Notes under the pieces: model-generated
What the model saw: only the letters and a program-made list of their open reading frames with translations
Told to the model about the DNA's origin: nothing
The model's database searches: none
Part shown: one piece after another, positions 46,731-54,835 of the stretch
Layout of the letters: each line of letters opens with the position of its first letter
How positions within the stretch are numbered: the stretch's first letter is position 1
Translations under genes and position numbers: made by a program
Origin: Actinomyces respiraculi
GTDB lineage: Bacteria > Actinomycetota > Actinomycetes > Actinomycetales > Actinomycetaceae
Length of the DNA stretch: 64,000 nt
Assembly: GCF_014595995.2 (NCBI RefSeq)
Contig: NZ_CP063989.1
Location: 2,418,001 to 2,482,000, forward strand
Reading direction: 5' to 3'

Positions 46731-47672
46731 TCAGGCTAGTGCGGCGCCGTCGGGCCCCAGGGCTTCGCGCATCCGAGCGGCCTGCTCCTCGCTGAGGCCG
46801 CCGGCGGACAGGCGCCGCTGGACAGTAGCCCGGGCCAGGGCCCGGTAGGTGGCGACGACGTCCTCCAGGGACCGGCCCTCCTCGTCACGCAGCGCGTCGA
46901 GGGCCGCGAGGTGGCGGGTGAGGGTCCCGGCGTCGCCACGGGCGACGGGTCCGGTCAGGGCATGCTCGGCGCCCTCGTGCAAGGTTCGGTCGAGGGCGGT
47001 GGTGAGCAGTGGCTGGAGGGTGGCCTCGGGGTCGGCGACGCCGGCGGCGGCCAGGGCGCGCACGGCCTGGTCGACGAGGGTGACGAGGTGGTTGGCGCCA
47101 TGGGCGAGGGCGGCGTGGTAGGCGGGGCGGGCGGCCTCGTCCAGGACGAAGGGCTCGCCGCCGAGCTCGACGGCGAGGGCCTGGCCCACTGGTAGGAACG
47201 CGGCGGGGGCGGTCACGGCCATGGGGCAGCCGGTGAGGCGGGCGAGGTCGGTGGACCAGCCGGAGAAGGTCATGGCGGGGTGCAGGGCGATGGGGATGGC
47301 GCCCATGGCCTGGGCGGGGGCGAGCACGCCGATGCCGTGAGCGCCGCAGGTGTGGACGACGATCTGGCCCATCTGCCAGGCGCCGAGGTCAGCAAGGCCC
47401 TGGACGAGGCCGGCGAGGGCGTCGTCGGGCACGGCCAGCAGGACGAGCTCGGCGCGGCGCACGATCTCCTCGACCTCGAGGACGGGCACACCGGGCAGGA
47501 GCATCTCGGCGCGCTCGCGCGAGGCCTCACTGACGGCGTGGACGCCCACGACCTGGTGCTCGACGGCGCGCAGCGCGGAACCGAGGACGGCGCCGACACG
47601 GCCGGCGGAGATGATGCCGACGCCGAGGCGTCCTGGGCGGGGGGCCGGTGCGGGGTCGTCGAGGATGCTCAC
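46731..47672 (-). CDS. Rossmann-fold DUF2520 protein
   Basis: 313 residues. An NAD(P)-type Rossmann domain (VGIISAGRVGAVLGSALRAV, ELVLLAVPDDALAG) followed by the DUF2520 helical domain (AHGANHLVTLVDQAVRALAAAGV). The overall plan resembles pyrroline-5-carboxylate reductase or ketopantoate reductase. It lies directly before panC in many actinobacteria, so a ketopantoate-reducing or pathway-linked role is reasonable but unproven. GTG 47672 gives the natural N-terminus; the frame is open upstream without homology. Confidence 0.8.
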   Translation of the reverse strand: MSILDDPAPAPRPGRLGVGIISAGRVGAVLGSALRAVEHQVVGVHAVSEASRERAEMLLPGVPVLEVEEIVRRAELVLLAVPDDALAGLVQGLADLGAWQMGQIVVHTCGAHGIGVLAPAQAMGAIPIALHPAMTFSGWSTDLARLTGCPMAVTAPAAFLPVGQALAVELGGEPFVLDEAARPAYHAALAHGANHLVTLVDQAVRALAAAGVADPEATLQPLLTTALDRTLHEGAEHALTGPVARGDAGTLTRHLAALDALRDEEGRSLEDVVATYRALARATVQRRLSAGGLSEEQAARMREALGPDGAALA

Positions 47673-47771
47673 GGCGCTGATGGTCTCACGCGCACGACGA
47701 GCGGCTCTAGGCGGCCGCCCCAGTTCCGAGCACCCAGGCGAGCCAACGGTCAGGTCAACGACGACGACTCC

Positions 47772-47861
47772 GCGGCTCCTCCGAGCGCACGGGTACACCG
47801 GTGACCAGATCCAAGGGACCCACCGGCAGCGGGCGGCTCCTCCGAGCGCACGGGCACACCG
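47772..47861 (+). repeat. Pair of 29-bp direct repeats separated by 32 bp
   Basis: A 29-bp word starting GCGGCTCCTCCGAGCGCACG is present at 47772-47800 and 47833-47861 with one mismatch. Read on the other strand it ends GGAGGAGCCGC and begins CGGTGTACCCG, which is loosely like a type I-E CRISPR repeat, and 29+32 is that system's usual geometry. Only two copies exist; sequence after each copy is also weakly similar, so a simple tandem duplication is an equal explanation. Confidence 0.5.
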
Positions 47862-47865
47862 CCAA

Positions 47866-49647
47866 TCAGACCAACGACGGCGATGACTCCGACGACGGCG
47901 ACGGCGGCGTCGAGGCCGCTGTGAGCGCCCGGGCGAGCCAGCGGTCGAGCGTCTCCGCGTGGCGCCGCCGCAGGGCGCGCTGCGCGATGACCTCCGCGAG
48001 CGCCCCGGCGTCGGCGGCGTCGAGGTTGGAGACATGCGAGACGGCCGACCCCATCGGCACGAGGTCGAGGCGCAGCTGGGCCAGGCCACGTCGTCGAGCC
48101 CACGGCCCCTGGCTGACGTGGACGGACTGGATACGCTCGTAGGGAATGACGCTCACGCTGCGATGCCAGCGGCCCAGCCGCAGGATGACGCAGGTGTCGG
48201 TCAGGGCCACGGCCTGCCGGCGCCAGCTGAACCAGTCGAAGATACGCGCCCGGCGGGGCACGCGCACGAAGCCGCGCTCGGCGGAGCCGATGGGGGCGGC
48301 GGTGTCGAGGACGCCGTCGTCGTCCTGGCCGGACAGGGCGGCGTCGAGCAGGGCGTCGGGGTCGCTCACGCCCAGGTCCGGGGTGACGAGCCACAGCGCC
48401 CGCAGGGCCGTGTCGCGGTCGCCGACGGGCAGCAGGACGTTCGCGCCGTTGCCCTCAATGCTGCTGCCGGAGCTGGAGTCGACCGCCTCGCGGCCGGCGA
48501 CCGTCGCCGTCACGCGCCACCAGTCCTTGCCCCGCCACATCAGGCCCTGCTGGAGGGCGACGGCGTGAACGCGCCCGGGAGGCAGGGTCGTGGACGTGTC
48601 GGAGGTCAGGCCGAAGCGCATGCGGATGCCGGCCGGGGTGGCGGCGGCGCGAAAGCCCCACCCGTTGGCGAAGCGGCCCCACGCGAGGGAGACGAAGATG
48701 AAGGGCAGGACCAGCAGCCCGAACAGCCCCCTGAAGTACTCCAGGTAATCCTCACCGCCGTCGAGGGCCAGGGGGATGATGACGGCGAGGGCGGCCACCA
48801 CTATGACCATGAGCAGCGCGGTGATCGTGATCCCGGAGCGCACGAGGGAACCGATGAGGGTGCGCGTCTCGACGGTGTAGAGAGGCGCCTCCTCGGCCGC
48901 GCTCAGGCGCCCGGCGGGCAGGGACGCAGCGCCGCCCAGTCCCAGGAGCACATCGGCCCCGGCGGAACCGGCAACGGGAGTGCCGACGGCGGTGGCGCCG
49001 TCGGGTGCACCATCCGCAGTGGGCGTGCCGACGGCGGGACCCGCGCCCTGTGCCACGGTTCCGACGGCGGGGAGGCCGCCGGAACTCCCGACGTCGGCGA
49101 TGGGAGTGGTGCGGGCGCCCGCGGCCAGGTCGAGAATCCGGTCGCGCAGGGCCACGAGGTCGCTGCTGGACAGGTAGCCGATGACGACGCGCGAGTCTCT
49201 GCCGCCGGCGACCTCGACGGTCAGCTGGCCAAGCCCGAGGACCCGCCCGAGGAGCGGGTGGACGACGTCGACGGCCTGGATGCGCGGCAGACGGGCGATA
49301 CGCAGCTGCCGGAAGAGGATGCCGGTGCGCAGGTAGACGCCGTCGGAGTCGATGGCGAAGGCCTTGGCGCGCCAGGCCAGCGCGAGGTAGACGCCGATGA
49401 GCAGCAGGACCGCGAACACGCCGCCCAACGCCCAGAGCACGACGTCGTGCCGGAGGCTGATGCCCTTCTCGCGCAGGAGATGGATGGCCTCGAGCAGGTC
49501 GTCGCCGTTCTGGATCGTGGCGAAGAGGATGACGGCCGTGATGACTTTCCAGCCTTCGAGCAGCGGGGTGACGGGATGCATACGCCGCCACTCGACGTCG
49601 GCCGGCAGGCTGATGTGACGCTCAGCCGTGGCGCCGGCGGCCCTCAC
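47866..49647 (-). CDS. Membrane protein with three bacterial PH domains (YdbT-like)
   Basis: 593 residues. Two pairs of membrane helices (VVLWALGGVFAVLLLIGVYL; ITITALLMVIVVAALAVIIP and LFGLLVLPFIFVSLAWGRFA) alternate with three bPH2/DUF304 domains, recognised by FAIDSDGVYLRTGILFRQLR, IRMRFGLTSDTSTTLPPGRV and VILRLGRWHRSVSVIPYERI. A linker near residue 180-240 is rich in AVGTP repeats. GTG 49647 overlaps the smaller PH gene by four bases. Pairs of this kind (YdbS/YdbT) are linked to envelope and bacteriocin stress in Firmicutes. Confidence 0.85.
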   Translation of the reverse strand: MRAAGATAERHISLPADVEWRRMHPVTPLLEGWKVITAVILFATIQNGDDLLEAIHLLREKGISLRHDVVLWALGGVFAVLLLIGVYLALAWRAKAFAIDSDGVYLRTGILFRQLRIARLPRIQAVDVVHPLLGRVLGLGQLTVEVAGGRDSRVVIGYLSSSDLVALRDRILDLAAGARTTPIADVGSSGGLPAVGTVAQGAGPAVGTPTADGAPDGATAVGTPVAGSAGADVLLGLGGAASLPAGRLSAAEEAPLYTVETRTLIGSLVRSGITITALLMVIVVAALAVIIPLALDGGEDYLEYFRGLFGLLVLPFIFVSLAWGRFANGWGFRAAATPAGIRMRFGLTSDTSTTLPPGRVHAVALQQGLMWRGKDWWRVTATVAGREAVDSSSGSSIEGNGANVLLPVGDRDTALRALWLVTPDLGVSDPDALLDAALSGQDDDGVLDTAAPIGSAERGFVRVPRRARIFDWFSWRRQAVALTDTCVILRLGRWHRSVSVIPYERIQSVHVSQGPWARRRGLAQLRLDLVPMGSAVSHVSNLDAADAGALAEVIAQRALRRRHAETLDRWLARALTAASTPPSPSSESSPSLV

Positions 49648-50144
49648 AGTCCGGCCATCCTCTGCTCGCCGCGCTCAGACAGGATCCGGCGCAGGTTCTC
49701 GGCCTCGGCGACGGGCAGGCCGTTGATGGTGGCGTCCGTGGTGGCGGCGGCCGTGTGGAGCTTGACCTCGGCCATGCCGAAGTGGCGCGCGAGGGGGCCC
49801 TGGGAAGTGTCGACGAACTGCATGCGCCCGTAGGGGATGACATTCATCTGACGGAACATGATGCCCTTGCGCCACAGGAGGTGGTCGTCGGTCAGGGCGT
49901 AGCCCATGGCACGCACCTGCCGGCGCATGAGCCACATCTCCCACAGGCTCAGGACGAGCAGGACGGCGGGGCCAATCCACCACCAGGGGCTGTGGAGGAT
50001 GGCGGGCACGGCGAAGCCGACGGCGAGGATGAGGCTGACGATCAGGCTCACGATGATCCGGGCGGTGGCCAGGCGGGGCGAGACGGGTCGGAAGACGACG
50101 CCCTCGGGCGCGAAGGGGTTGGCCGGCGCGGGGCTGGGGGTCAT
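49644..50144 (-). CDS. Membrane protein with one bacterial PH domain (YdbS-like)
   Basis: 166 residues: two membrane helices (IIVSLIVSLILAVGFAVPAI and WWWIGPAVLLVLSLWEMWL) followed by a bPH2 domain (YALTDDHLLWRKGIMFRQMN, IPYGRMQFVDTSQGPLARHF). AGGAG lies 6 nt before ATG 50144. It is first in a coupled pair with the three-PH protein; the two probably form one complex. Confidence 0.88.
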   Translation of the reverse strand: MTPSPAPANPFAPEGVVFRPVSPRLATARIIVSLIVSLILAVGFAVPAILHSPWWWIGPAVLLVLSLWEMWLMRRQVRAMGYALTDDHLLWRKGIMFRQMNVIPYGRMQFVDTSQGPLARHFGMAEVKLHTAAATTDATINGLPVAEAENLRRILSERGEQRMAGL

Positions 50145-50569
50145 GACAGGCTCCTGGTAGGGGCAGAACGGCTCCACTGTGTCATAGGGCCCGTCGACCA
50201 CGTATCCCCCGGTGGGGGGATGTCCGGAGCGACGATGGCGTCACCGTCGACAGAGTTGTCCGATGACGACCCTGCTGGCACTCCCGGAATCACGCCGCCC
50301 GTCTTCCAGGTCTTCCGCGACAGGCCGCGCGCGGCCTCCCACGCGAGTTCGAGGGTTAGGGTGCGGCGAGTTCGAGGGTTAAGGGCTCGAACTCGTGACG
50401 TCACCCTCGAACTCGGCGCCCTCGAACTCGGCGCCCTCGAACTCGGCGCACGCGTGGTCGGCGGCCAGGCGATGACGCGCGGGCATGCCCCGCGGGCGCC
50501 GGTTGAGTGTGGTAGCGATATTGTCCTCGAGCTCGCCATGAGCGCCCGAACCTGGGCGCCGGGTGGGGG
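50145..50569 (+). other. Intergenic region with CGAGTTCGAG / CTCGAACTCG arrays
   Basis: No gene supported. CGAGTTCGAGGGTTA occurs twice near 50343-50380, facing at least four copies of CTCGAACTCG; three of these form a perfect 15-bp tandem repeat CCCTCGAACTCGGCG at 50404-50448. Near 50218-50300 a CCCGGAATCACGCC core and a degraded left arm suggest a decayed third copy of family 2. Element C follows at 50570. Confidence 0.65.
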
Positions 50570-50781
50570 ATGCACGCTCATGTTACTGGTGTGATTCGAC
50601 CGATTCGGGCTTTTCGTTGGTATTCCGCGATTTTCACCCTGAAGGCGAAAACGGGCTCCGAGGCTCCCATGTGCATGGGCATTGCTCACGCACATGGGAG
50701 CCGAACAACTCGAGAGTGTCGATCCAGAAAACCACAGGATTCCGCGGATTCTGACGGAGGCCGATGTACGTGAGCGTGCAT
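50570..50781 (+). repeat. Palindromic intergenic element family 1, copy C (212 bp)
   Basis: Same 212-bp length as A and B. The ends are ATGCACGCTCA / TGAGCGTGCAT: the outermost pair is A-T instead of T-A, a double change that keeps complementarity. The central stem begins GGCTCCCATGTGC, and the core is CCACAGGATTCCGCGG. Interior sequence is the most diverged of the three long copies. Confidence 0.8.
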
Positions 50782-50920
50782 GAGCGTGTAAGGCCGCTCG
50801 GAACAGGCCCTCACGGGAGCCGAGCCGTCACCGTGGTTACGGGACTCACCCCTCACCCCGGAGCGGGACCCGGGGCGCCAGTGATGCCGGACAGGCCCGG
50901 CCCCAGTAGCACACGTCGCT

Positions 50921-51044
50921 GGCGTCCATGCAGCGGACATGGGCGTCACTTCCCGGCGACGACCTCACCAAGACTCCCGGAATCACGCCGTTTCCTCCAG
51001 GCGGGTCGAGCGTGGATGCCGGTCATGTCCGCCGCGTGGACACC
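50921..51044 (+). repeat. Palindromic element family 2, copy b (124 bp)
   Basis: Inverted ends GGCGTCCATGCAGCGGACATG (50921-50941; first 20 bases given by relation to copy a) and a complementary right arm at 51024-51044 enclose 82 bp. CGGAATCA occurs at interior position 37, exactly as in copy a, and GCGACG/CCGACG at position 15. It lies 22 bp before the end of the DUF3180 gene. Confidence 0.7.
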
Positions 51045-51066
51045 CGCGGTCCCAGTTCCGGGCGGC

Positions 51067-51558
51067 TCAGGCGGGGGCGCCGTCCTGGGGAATGCCCGGG
51101 GAGGGGTCGTCGCCGTCATCGTCGCTGAGGTCGATGGCACACCAGTGCTCGACGAGCAGACCGATGCCGGTCCACACGGCGCAGGCGATGAGGCAGATGA
51201 CCGAGGTCCAGGCAGCGGCGGTCGCGACGGGCGAGCTGTGGCTGACGAGCGCGAGGATGAGCTGACCGGTGTATGCGCCGGCGAGCAGCACGCCGACGAC
51301 GCTGGAGGCCTGTGCAGCAGCAGCCGTAGCTGCGGCGCCGGTGGGCGTGATCCAGGTGCGCTCACGCGCACGCAACCGCCTGACGGCGAGCCCGCAGGTG
51401 AGGACGACCGCACTGACGAGCAGGGCGACGAGGGCGGTCCAGGGCGTGATGACGGGGGTCCAACCCCGGTGGCGCAGGACCAGGTCGAGTGCCGTCCAGC
51501 TCAGGACCGTGGCGACGGCGTAGCACGCGAGGAGGACGGTCCAGCGCGTGCGGCGCAT
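51067..51558 (-). CDS. DUF3180 membrane protein
   Basis: 163 residues with four membrane helices (VLLACYAVATVLSWTALDLV, PWTALVALLVSAVVLTCGLA, SSVVGVLLAGAYTGQLILAL, AAAWTSVICLIACAVWTGIG). The RTWITPTGAAATAAAAQASS loop is typical of DUF3180, a family that follows folK in actinobacteria. It overlaps the folB-folK stop by one base (TGATG). Function unknown. Confidence 0.85.
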   Translation of the reverse strand: MRRTRWTVLLACYAVATVLSWTALDLVLRHRGWTPVITPWTALVALLVSAVVLTCGLAVRRLRARERTWITPTGAAATAAAAQASSVVGVLLAGAYTGQLILALVSHSSPVATAAAWTSVICLIACAVWTGIGLLVEHWCAIDLSDDDGDDPSPGIPQDGAPA

Positions 51559-53876
51559 CAGGAGTGGTTCCCGCGGATGACGTCGTTCCAGTTCATGGGG
51601 GTGGCCCAGGCGTCATTGGGGGCGGGGCGGGGCGAGAAGGTCGGCTCGGCTGGGGCCTCCGGGGCCATGGGCTCGGGAGCGGCCTGGGGCTCGGGGGCAT
51701 CCTGGGACTCCGCCGGGACGACAGGCTCGGCCGGGCCAGGCTCCGGCACCACGGGCTCAGCCGGGCCAGGCTCCGGGACCACGGGCTCGGCCGGGGCGGG
51801 CACTGGGGCAATGGGCTCAGCCGGAGCAGGCACGGGCTCCACAGGCTCAGCCGGGGCCGGCTCCGGGACGACAGGCTCGGCCAGGCCAGGCTCCGGGACC
51901 ACGGGCTCAGCCGGGCCAGGCACGGGCACCACGGGCTCAGCCGGGCCAGGCACGGGCACCACGGGCTCAGCCGGAGCAGGCGCCGGGACCACGGACTCAG
52001 CCGGGGCGGGCGCAGCCTCGGGGGCGTTCACCGAGGCCGGGGCCTCGTCGCCGGAGGGCGGGACGACGTACTCGCCGGTCGGCAGGGCCGGCAGGCGGTC
52101 GGAGTCGAGCCAGTCGAGGGCGAGCCAGCGCAGACTCCCGCGGTCCGGGGCCGCCTCAGCCAGGGCGGAGACGCTACGGCCGTTGAGCTCGGCGAAGGGG
52201 TCGGCGGTGGACCAGGGCACGAGGACGAAGGCGCGCTCGGCGGCCCGCGGGTGCGGCAGGACGAGGGCGGGGTCGTGGGAGGTGACGCCCTCGAAGGAGA
52301 TGAGGTCGATGTCGAGGGTGCGCGGGCCCCAGGGGGTGGTGCGAACTCGTCCAGTGGCGGCCTCGAGGTCCTGGCAGACGTCGAGGAGCTCGCGCGGGGA
52401 CATCGTCGTAGTGGCCAGGAGGACCGTGTTGAGGTAGTCGGGCTGGGGCTCCGCACCGGGGAGCGTGACGGCGGTGGTGCGGGCGAGCGGGGCGACGGCG
52501 GTGACCGTCAGGCCTTCGAGCGCGCTGAGCGTGCGGACCGCCGTGCGCAGGGTGGGCAGGACCTTGCCGACGTTGGCACCCAGGGCGAGAACCACCTGCG
52601 CGGGAGCAGCCGGGCGCAGGCTGAGCGGGTCTGCGGGGGTCGGGGCCGGGGGCTCGGCCGCCGGGGCCGAGGGCTCCGCGAACGGAGCGGCAGGTTCCGG
52701 CATCAGCGCACCGGGAGCGGGCACGTTCCCCCACTCGGGGGCGGGCACCTCGGCCGGGGCCGAGGGGTCCGCGAACGGAACGGCAGGTTCCGGCATCAGG
52801 GCACCAGGAGCGGGCACGTTCCCCCACCCGGGGGCCGACACCTCGCCTGCGTCAGCCGCGACCGGCATACCGACGCCCAGGGCGGCTTCCCCCTCGATGG
52901 GGGCGGGGGTCGACCGGAGATCGGTGCCACCAGCGGCAGAGTCCTCCGCCGGGGCCGCCACGGGCACGTCGGCCTCCTCCACAGGCGCGGCGGCGGCCTC
53001 AAGGGGTTCATCCACGGGGCCAGCGGCCTGGCCGGTCCACCAGTCACCGGCCTGCCGGTCGGCAACGGGCTCCTCCACCGGCACGGCGACCTCAGCGGGC
53101 TCAGGCTGGACCTCAGGCGCGGCGGCGGTCTGAGTCCACGCCTCAGGCGCACCGACCTCCTCCACAGGTGCGGCAGCGGCCTCGGCGACCCGCTCTTCAG
53201 CGAGCGGCTCCTCGAGCGCAGGCTCGGGGGTGACGTCCTCCGACGAGACCGCCCCGTTGACAGCGCCCAGCACCCCCCCGGCCAGCAGCGGGGCGACCAC
53301 GGGCGCAGCCCCATCCACCGACGGCACCACGGGCGCAGCCCCATCCACCCCCGGCGTCACAGACACATCCGCACCGACCGACGGCTCAGGCGCCGGGACG
53401 GCAGCCGGGGCGGAGGCGGACCACGCCGCAAGGTGGGCACCGCCGTCGGCACGCCTCTCAGTAACCCCGGAGAGGGCCCGATCCCGGTCGTGCGCCGTGC
53501 GCGTGATTGTCACCGTCACGTCCTCGAAGGCGACGGGGATCGGCGCCTGAGGCTTGTGGATCGTGACCTCGACCTCCTGCACTCGCCCGAAGTCGAGAAC
53601 CACGTCCGCGACACGGGAGGCCAGCGTCTCAATGAGGTTGACGGGCTCACCCTCGATGACGGAGACGACAGCACGGGCCACCTCGCCGTAGTCGACGGCG
53701 TCCTCGAGGGAGTCGGTGACGGCCGTCATGGCGGTCCCGCGCGAGCCCAGACCCATGACGACGTCGACGACGAAGAGCTGGCCCTCCTCGCGCTCAGATC
53801 CGAGGACACCGTGGTAGCCGCGGGCGGACAGGCCGCTCAGGCGGATCCTGTCAACCGGGGTGGAGGAGGTGCTCAT
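51558..53876 (-). CDS. folB-folK: Bifunctional dihydroneopterin aldolase / HPPK with long linkers
   Basis: 772 residues joining two folate steps. Residues 1-130 are FolB (LSGLSARGYHGVLGSEREEG, VNLIETLASRVADVVL). Residues about 415-570 are FolK (VVLALGANVGKVLPTLRTAV, WGPRTLDIDLISF). Between them lie roughly 280 residues of Ala/Pro/Glu/Val low complexity with few fixed motifs, and after FolK a proline-rich tail with about ten 11-residue AEPVVPxPxP repeats encoded by 33-bp DNA repeats (51720-52010). Normal FolB plus FolK need about 300 residues. Start overlaps folP by four bases (ATGA). Confidence 0.9.
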   Translation of the reverse strand: MSTSSTPVDRIRLSGLSARGYHGVLGSEREEGQLFVVDVVMGLGSRGTAMTAVTDSLEDAVDYGEVARAVVSVIEGEPVNLIETLASRVADVVLDFGRVQEVEVTIHKPQAPIPVAFEDVTVTITRTAHDRDRALSGVTERRADGGAHLAAWSASAPAAVPAPEPSVGADVSVTPGVDGAAPVVPSVDGAAPVVAPLLAGGVLGAVNGAVSSEDVTPEPALEEPLAEERVAEAAAAPVEEVGAPEAWTQTAAAPEVQPEPAEVAVPVEEPVADRQAGDWWTGQAAGPVDEPLEAAAAPVEEADVPVAAPAEDSAAGGTDLRSTPAPIEGEAALGVGMPVAADAGEVSAPGWGNVPAPGALMPEPAVPFADPSAPAEVPAPEWGNVPAPGALMPEPAAPFAEPSAPAAEPPAPTPADPLSLRPAAPAQVVLALGANVGKVLPTLRTAVRTLSALEGLTVTAVAPLARTTAVTLPGAEPQPDYLNTVLLATTTMSPRELLDVCQDLEAATGRVRTTPWGPRTLDIDLISFEGVTSHDPALVLPHPRAAERAFVLVPWSTADPFAELNGRSVSALAEAAPDRGSLRWLALDWLDSDRLPALPTGEYVVPPSGDEAPASVNAPEAAPAPAESVVPAPAPAEPVVPVPGPAEPVVPVPGPAEPVVPEPGLAEPVVPEPAPAEPVEPVPAPAEPIAPVPAPAEPVVPEPGPAEPVVPEPGPAEPVVPAESQDAPEPQAAPEPMAPEAPAEPTFSPRPAPNDAWATPMNWNDVIRGNHS

Positions 53877-54742
53877 CGTGGTTCCTTCCAGAGGCGAGCG
53901 GTTCGGACGGCGTCCCGGTTGGACGGGACCTCGTGGACTCTCACGGCCCAGGCGCCGGCAGCAGCGGCCAGGGTGGTGGTGGCTGTGGTGGCGGCGTCGC
54001 GCTCATGTGGGCCGGCGCCGTCGGGCAGCACGGCGGCAAGGAAGCGCTTGCGCGATGCCCCGATGAGGACGGGGCGTCCCAGGTCCTCGCGCAGGGCGGA
54101 GGTGGCGGCCAGCAGCTGCCAGGACTGGGTGTGGGTCTTGGCGAAGCCGAGACCCGGGTCGATGACGACCTGCTCGGGGGCGACCCCGGCTGCGGCCAGC
54201 TCATCCAGGCGCTGGCGCAGCTCGGCCTCGACACCCGCGACGACGCCGTCGGGATAGCTCGTGAGGCGGTCCATCGTGTCCGGGTCGCCCCGCCAGTGCT
54301 GGCAGACGTAGACGACGCCGGTCTCGGCGACGACGCGGTGCATGAGCGGGTCGGCCAGGCCACCAGAAACGTCATTGACGACGACGGCGCCCGCCTCCAC
54401 GACAGCCCGGGCGGTGGCGGCGTGGATCGTGTCCACGCTCACGGGCACACCCGCGCCAACCAGCTCGCGCACGACGTCGAGCACCCGGGCCTGCTCCTCC
54501 TCGGCGCTCAGTCGCACGGATCCGGGGCGGGTGGACTCCCCGCCGACGTCGAGCAGGTCCGCCCCCTGGGTCATGAGCGCCAGGCCGTGGGCGACGGCGG
54601 CGTCCGTGGTGGCCCAGCGTCCGCCGTCGGAGAAGGAGTCGGGAGTGACGTTGACGATCCCCATGACAAGCGTGCGGCCCTCACGAGCCGCGGCGTCCAG
54701 GCGCTGCGGCAGCGGCACCGGGGTCATGACGTCAGAACTCAC
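53873..54742 (-). CDS. folP: Dihydropteroate synthase
   Basis: 289-residue enzyme that condenses the pterin with p-aminobenzoate; sulfonamide target. MGIVNVTPDSFSDGG, LLDVGGESTRPGSV, VVVNDVSGG, VIDPGLGFAKTHTQSW and LIGASRKRFL are the standard motifs. GTG 54742 is chosen because TAGGCT (54749-54754, minus strand) lies 6 nt upstream, a leaderless pattern; GTG 54748 and ATG 54727 are alternatives. It starts 94 bp after folE, so it may have its own promoter inside the folate operon. Confidence 0.94.
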   Translation of the reverse strand: MSSDVMTPVPLPQRLDAAAREGRTLVMGIVNVTPDSFSDGGRWATTDAAVAHGLALMTQGADLLDVGGESTRPGSVRLSAEEEQARVLDVVRELVGAGVPVSVDTIHAATARAVVEAGAVVVNDVSGGLADPLMHRVVAETGVVYVCQHWRGDPDTMDRLTSYPDGVVAGVEAELRQRLDELAAAGVAPEQVVIDPGLGFAKTHTQSWQLLAATSALREDLGRPVLIGASRKRFLAAVLPDGAGPHERDAATTATTTLAAAAGAWAVRVHEVPSNRDAVRTARLWKEPR

Positions 54743-54835
54743 GGTCACAGCCTATCGGCAGGACCCCGTCGGCGGGGGACGGGCGTGCTCGCGGGTCCTC
54801 AACAGGCCGGAGACGGCCGTCAGGACCGGCCGCCT

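Noticed and set aside
51489..54257. 922-codon open frame on the plus strand
   Set aside because: Antisense to folB-folK and folP; composition is Gly/Arg/His repeats mirrored from the Ala/Pro repeats of the true gene.
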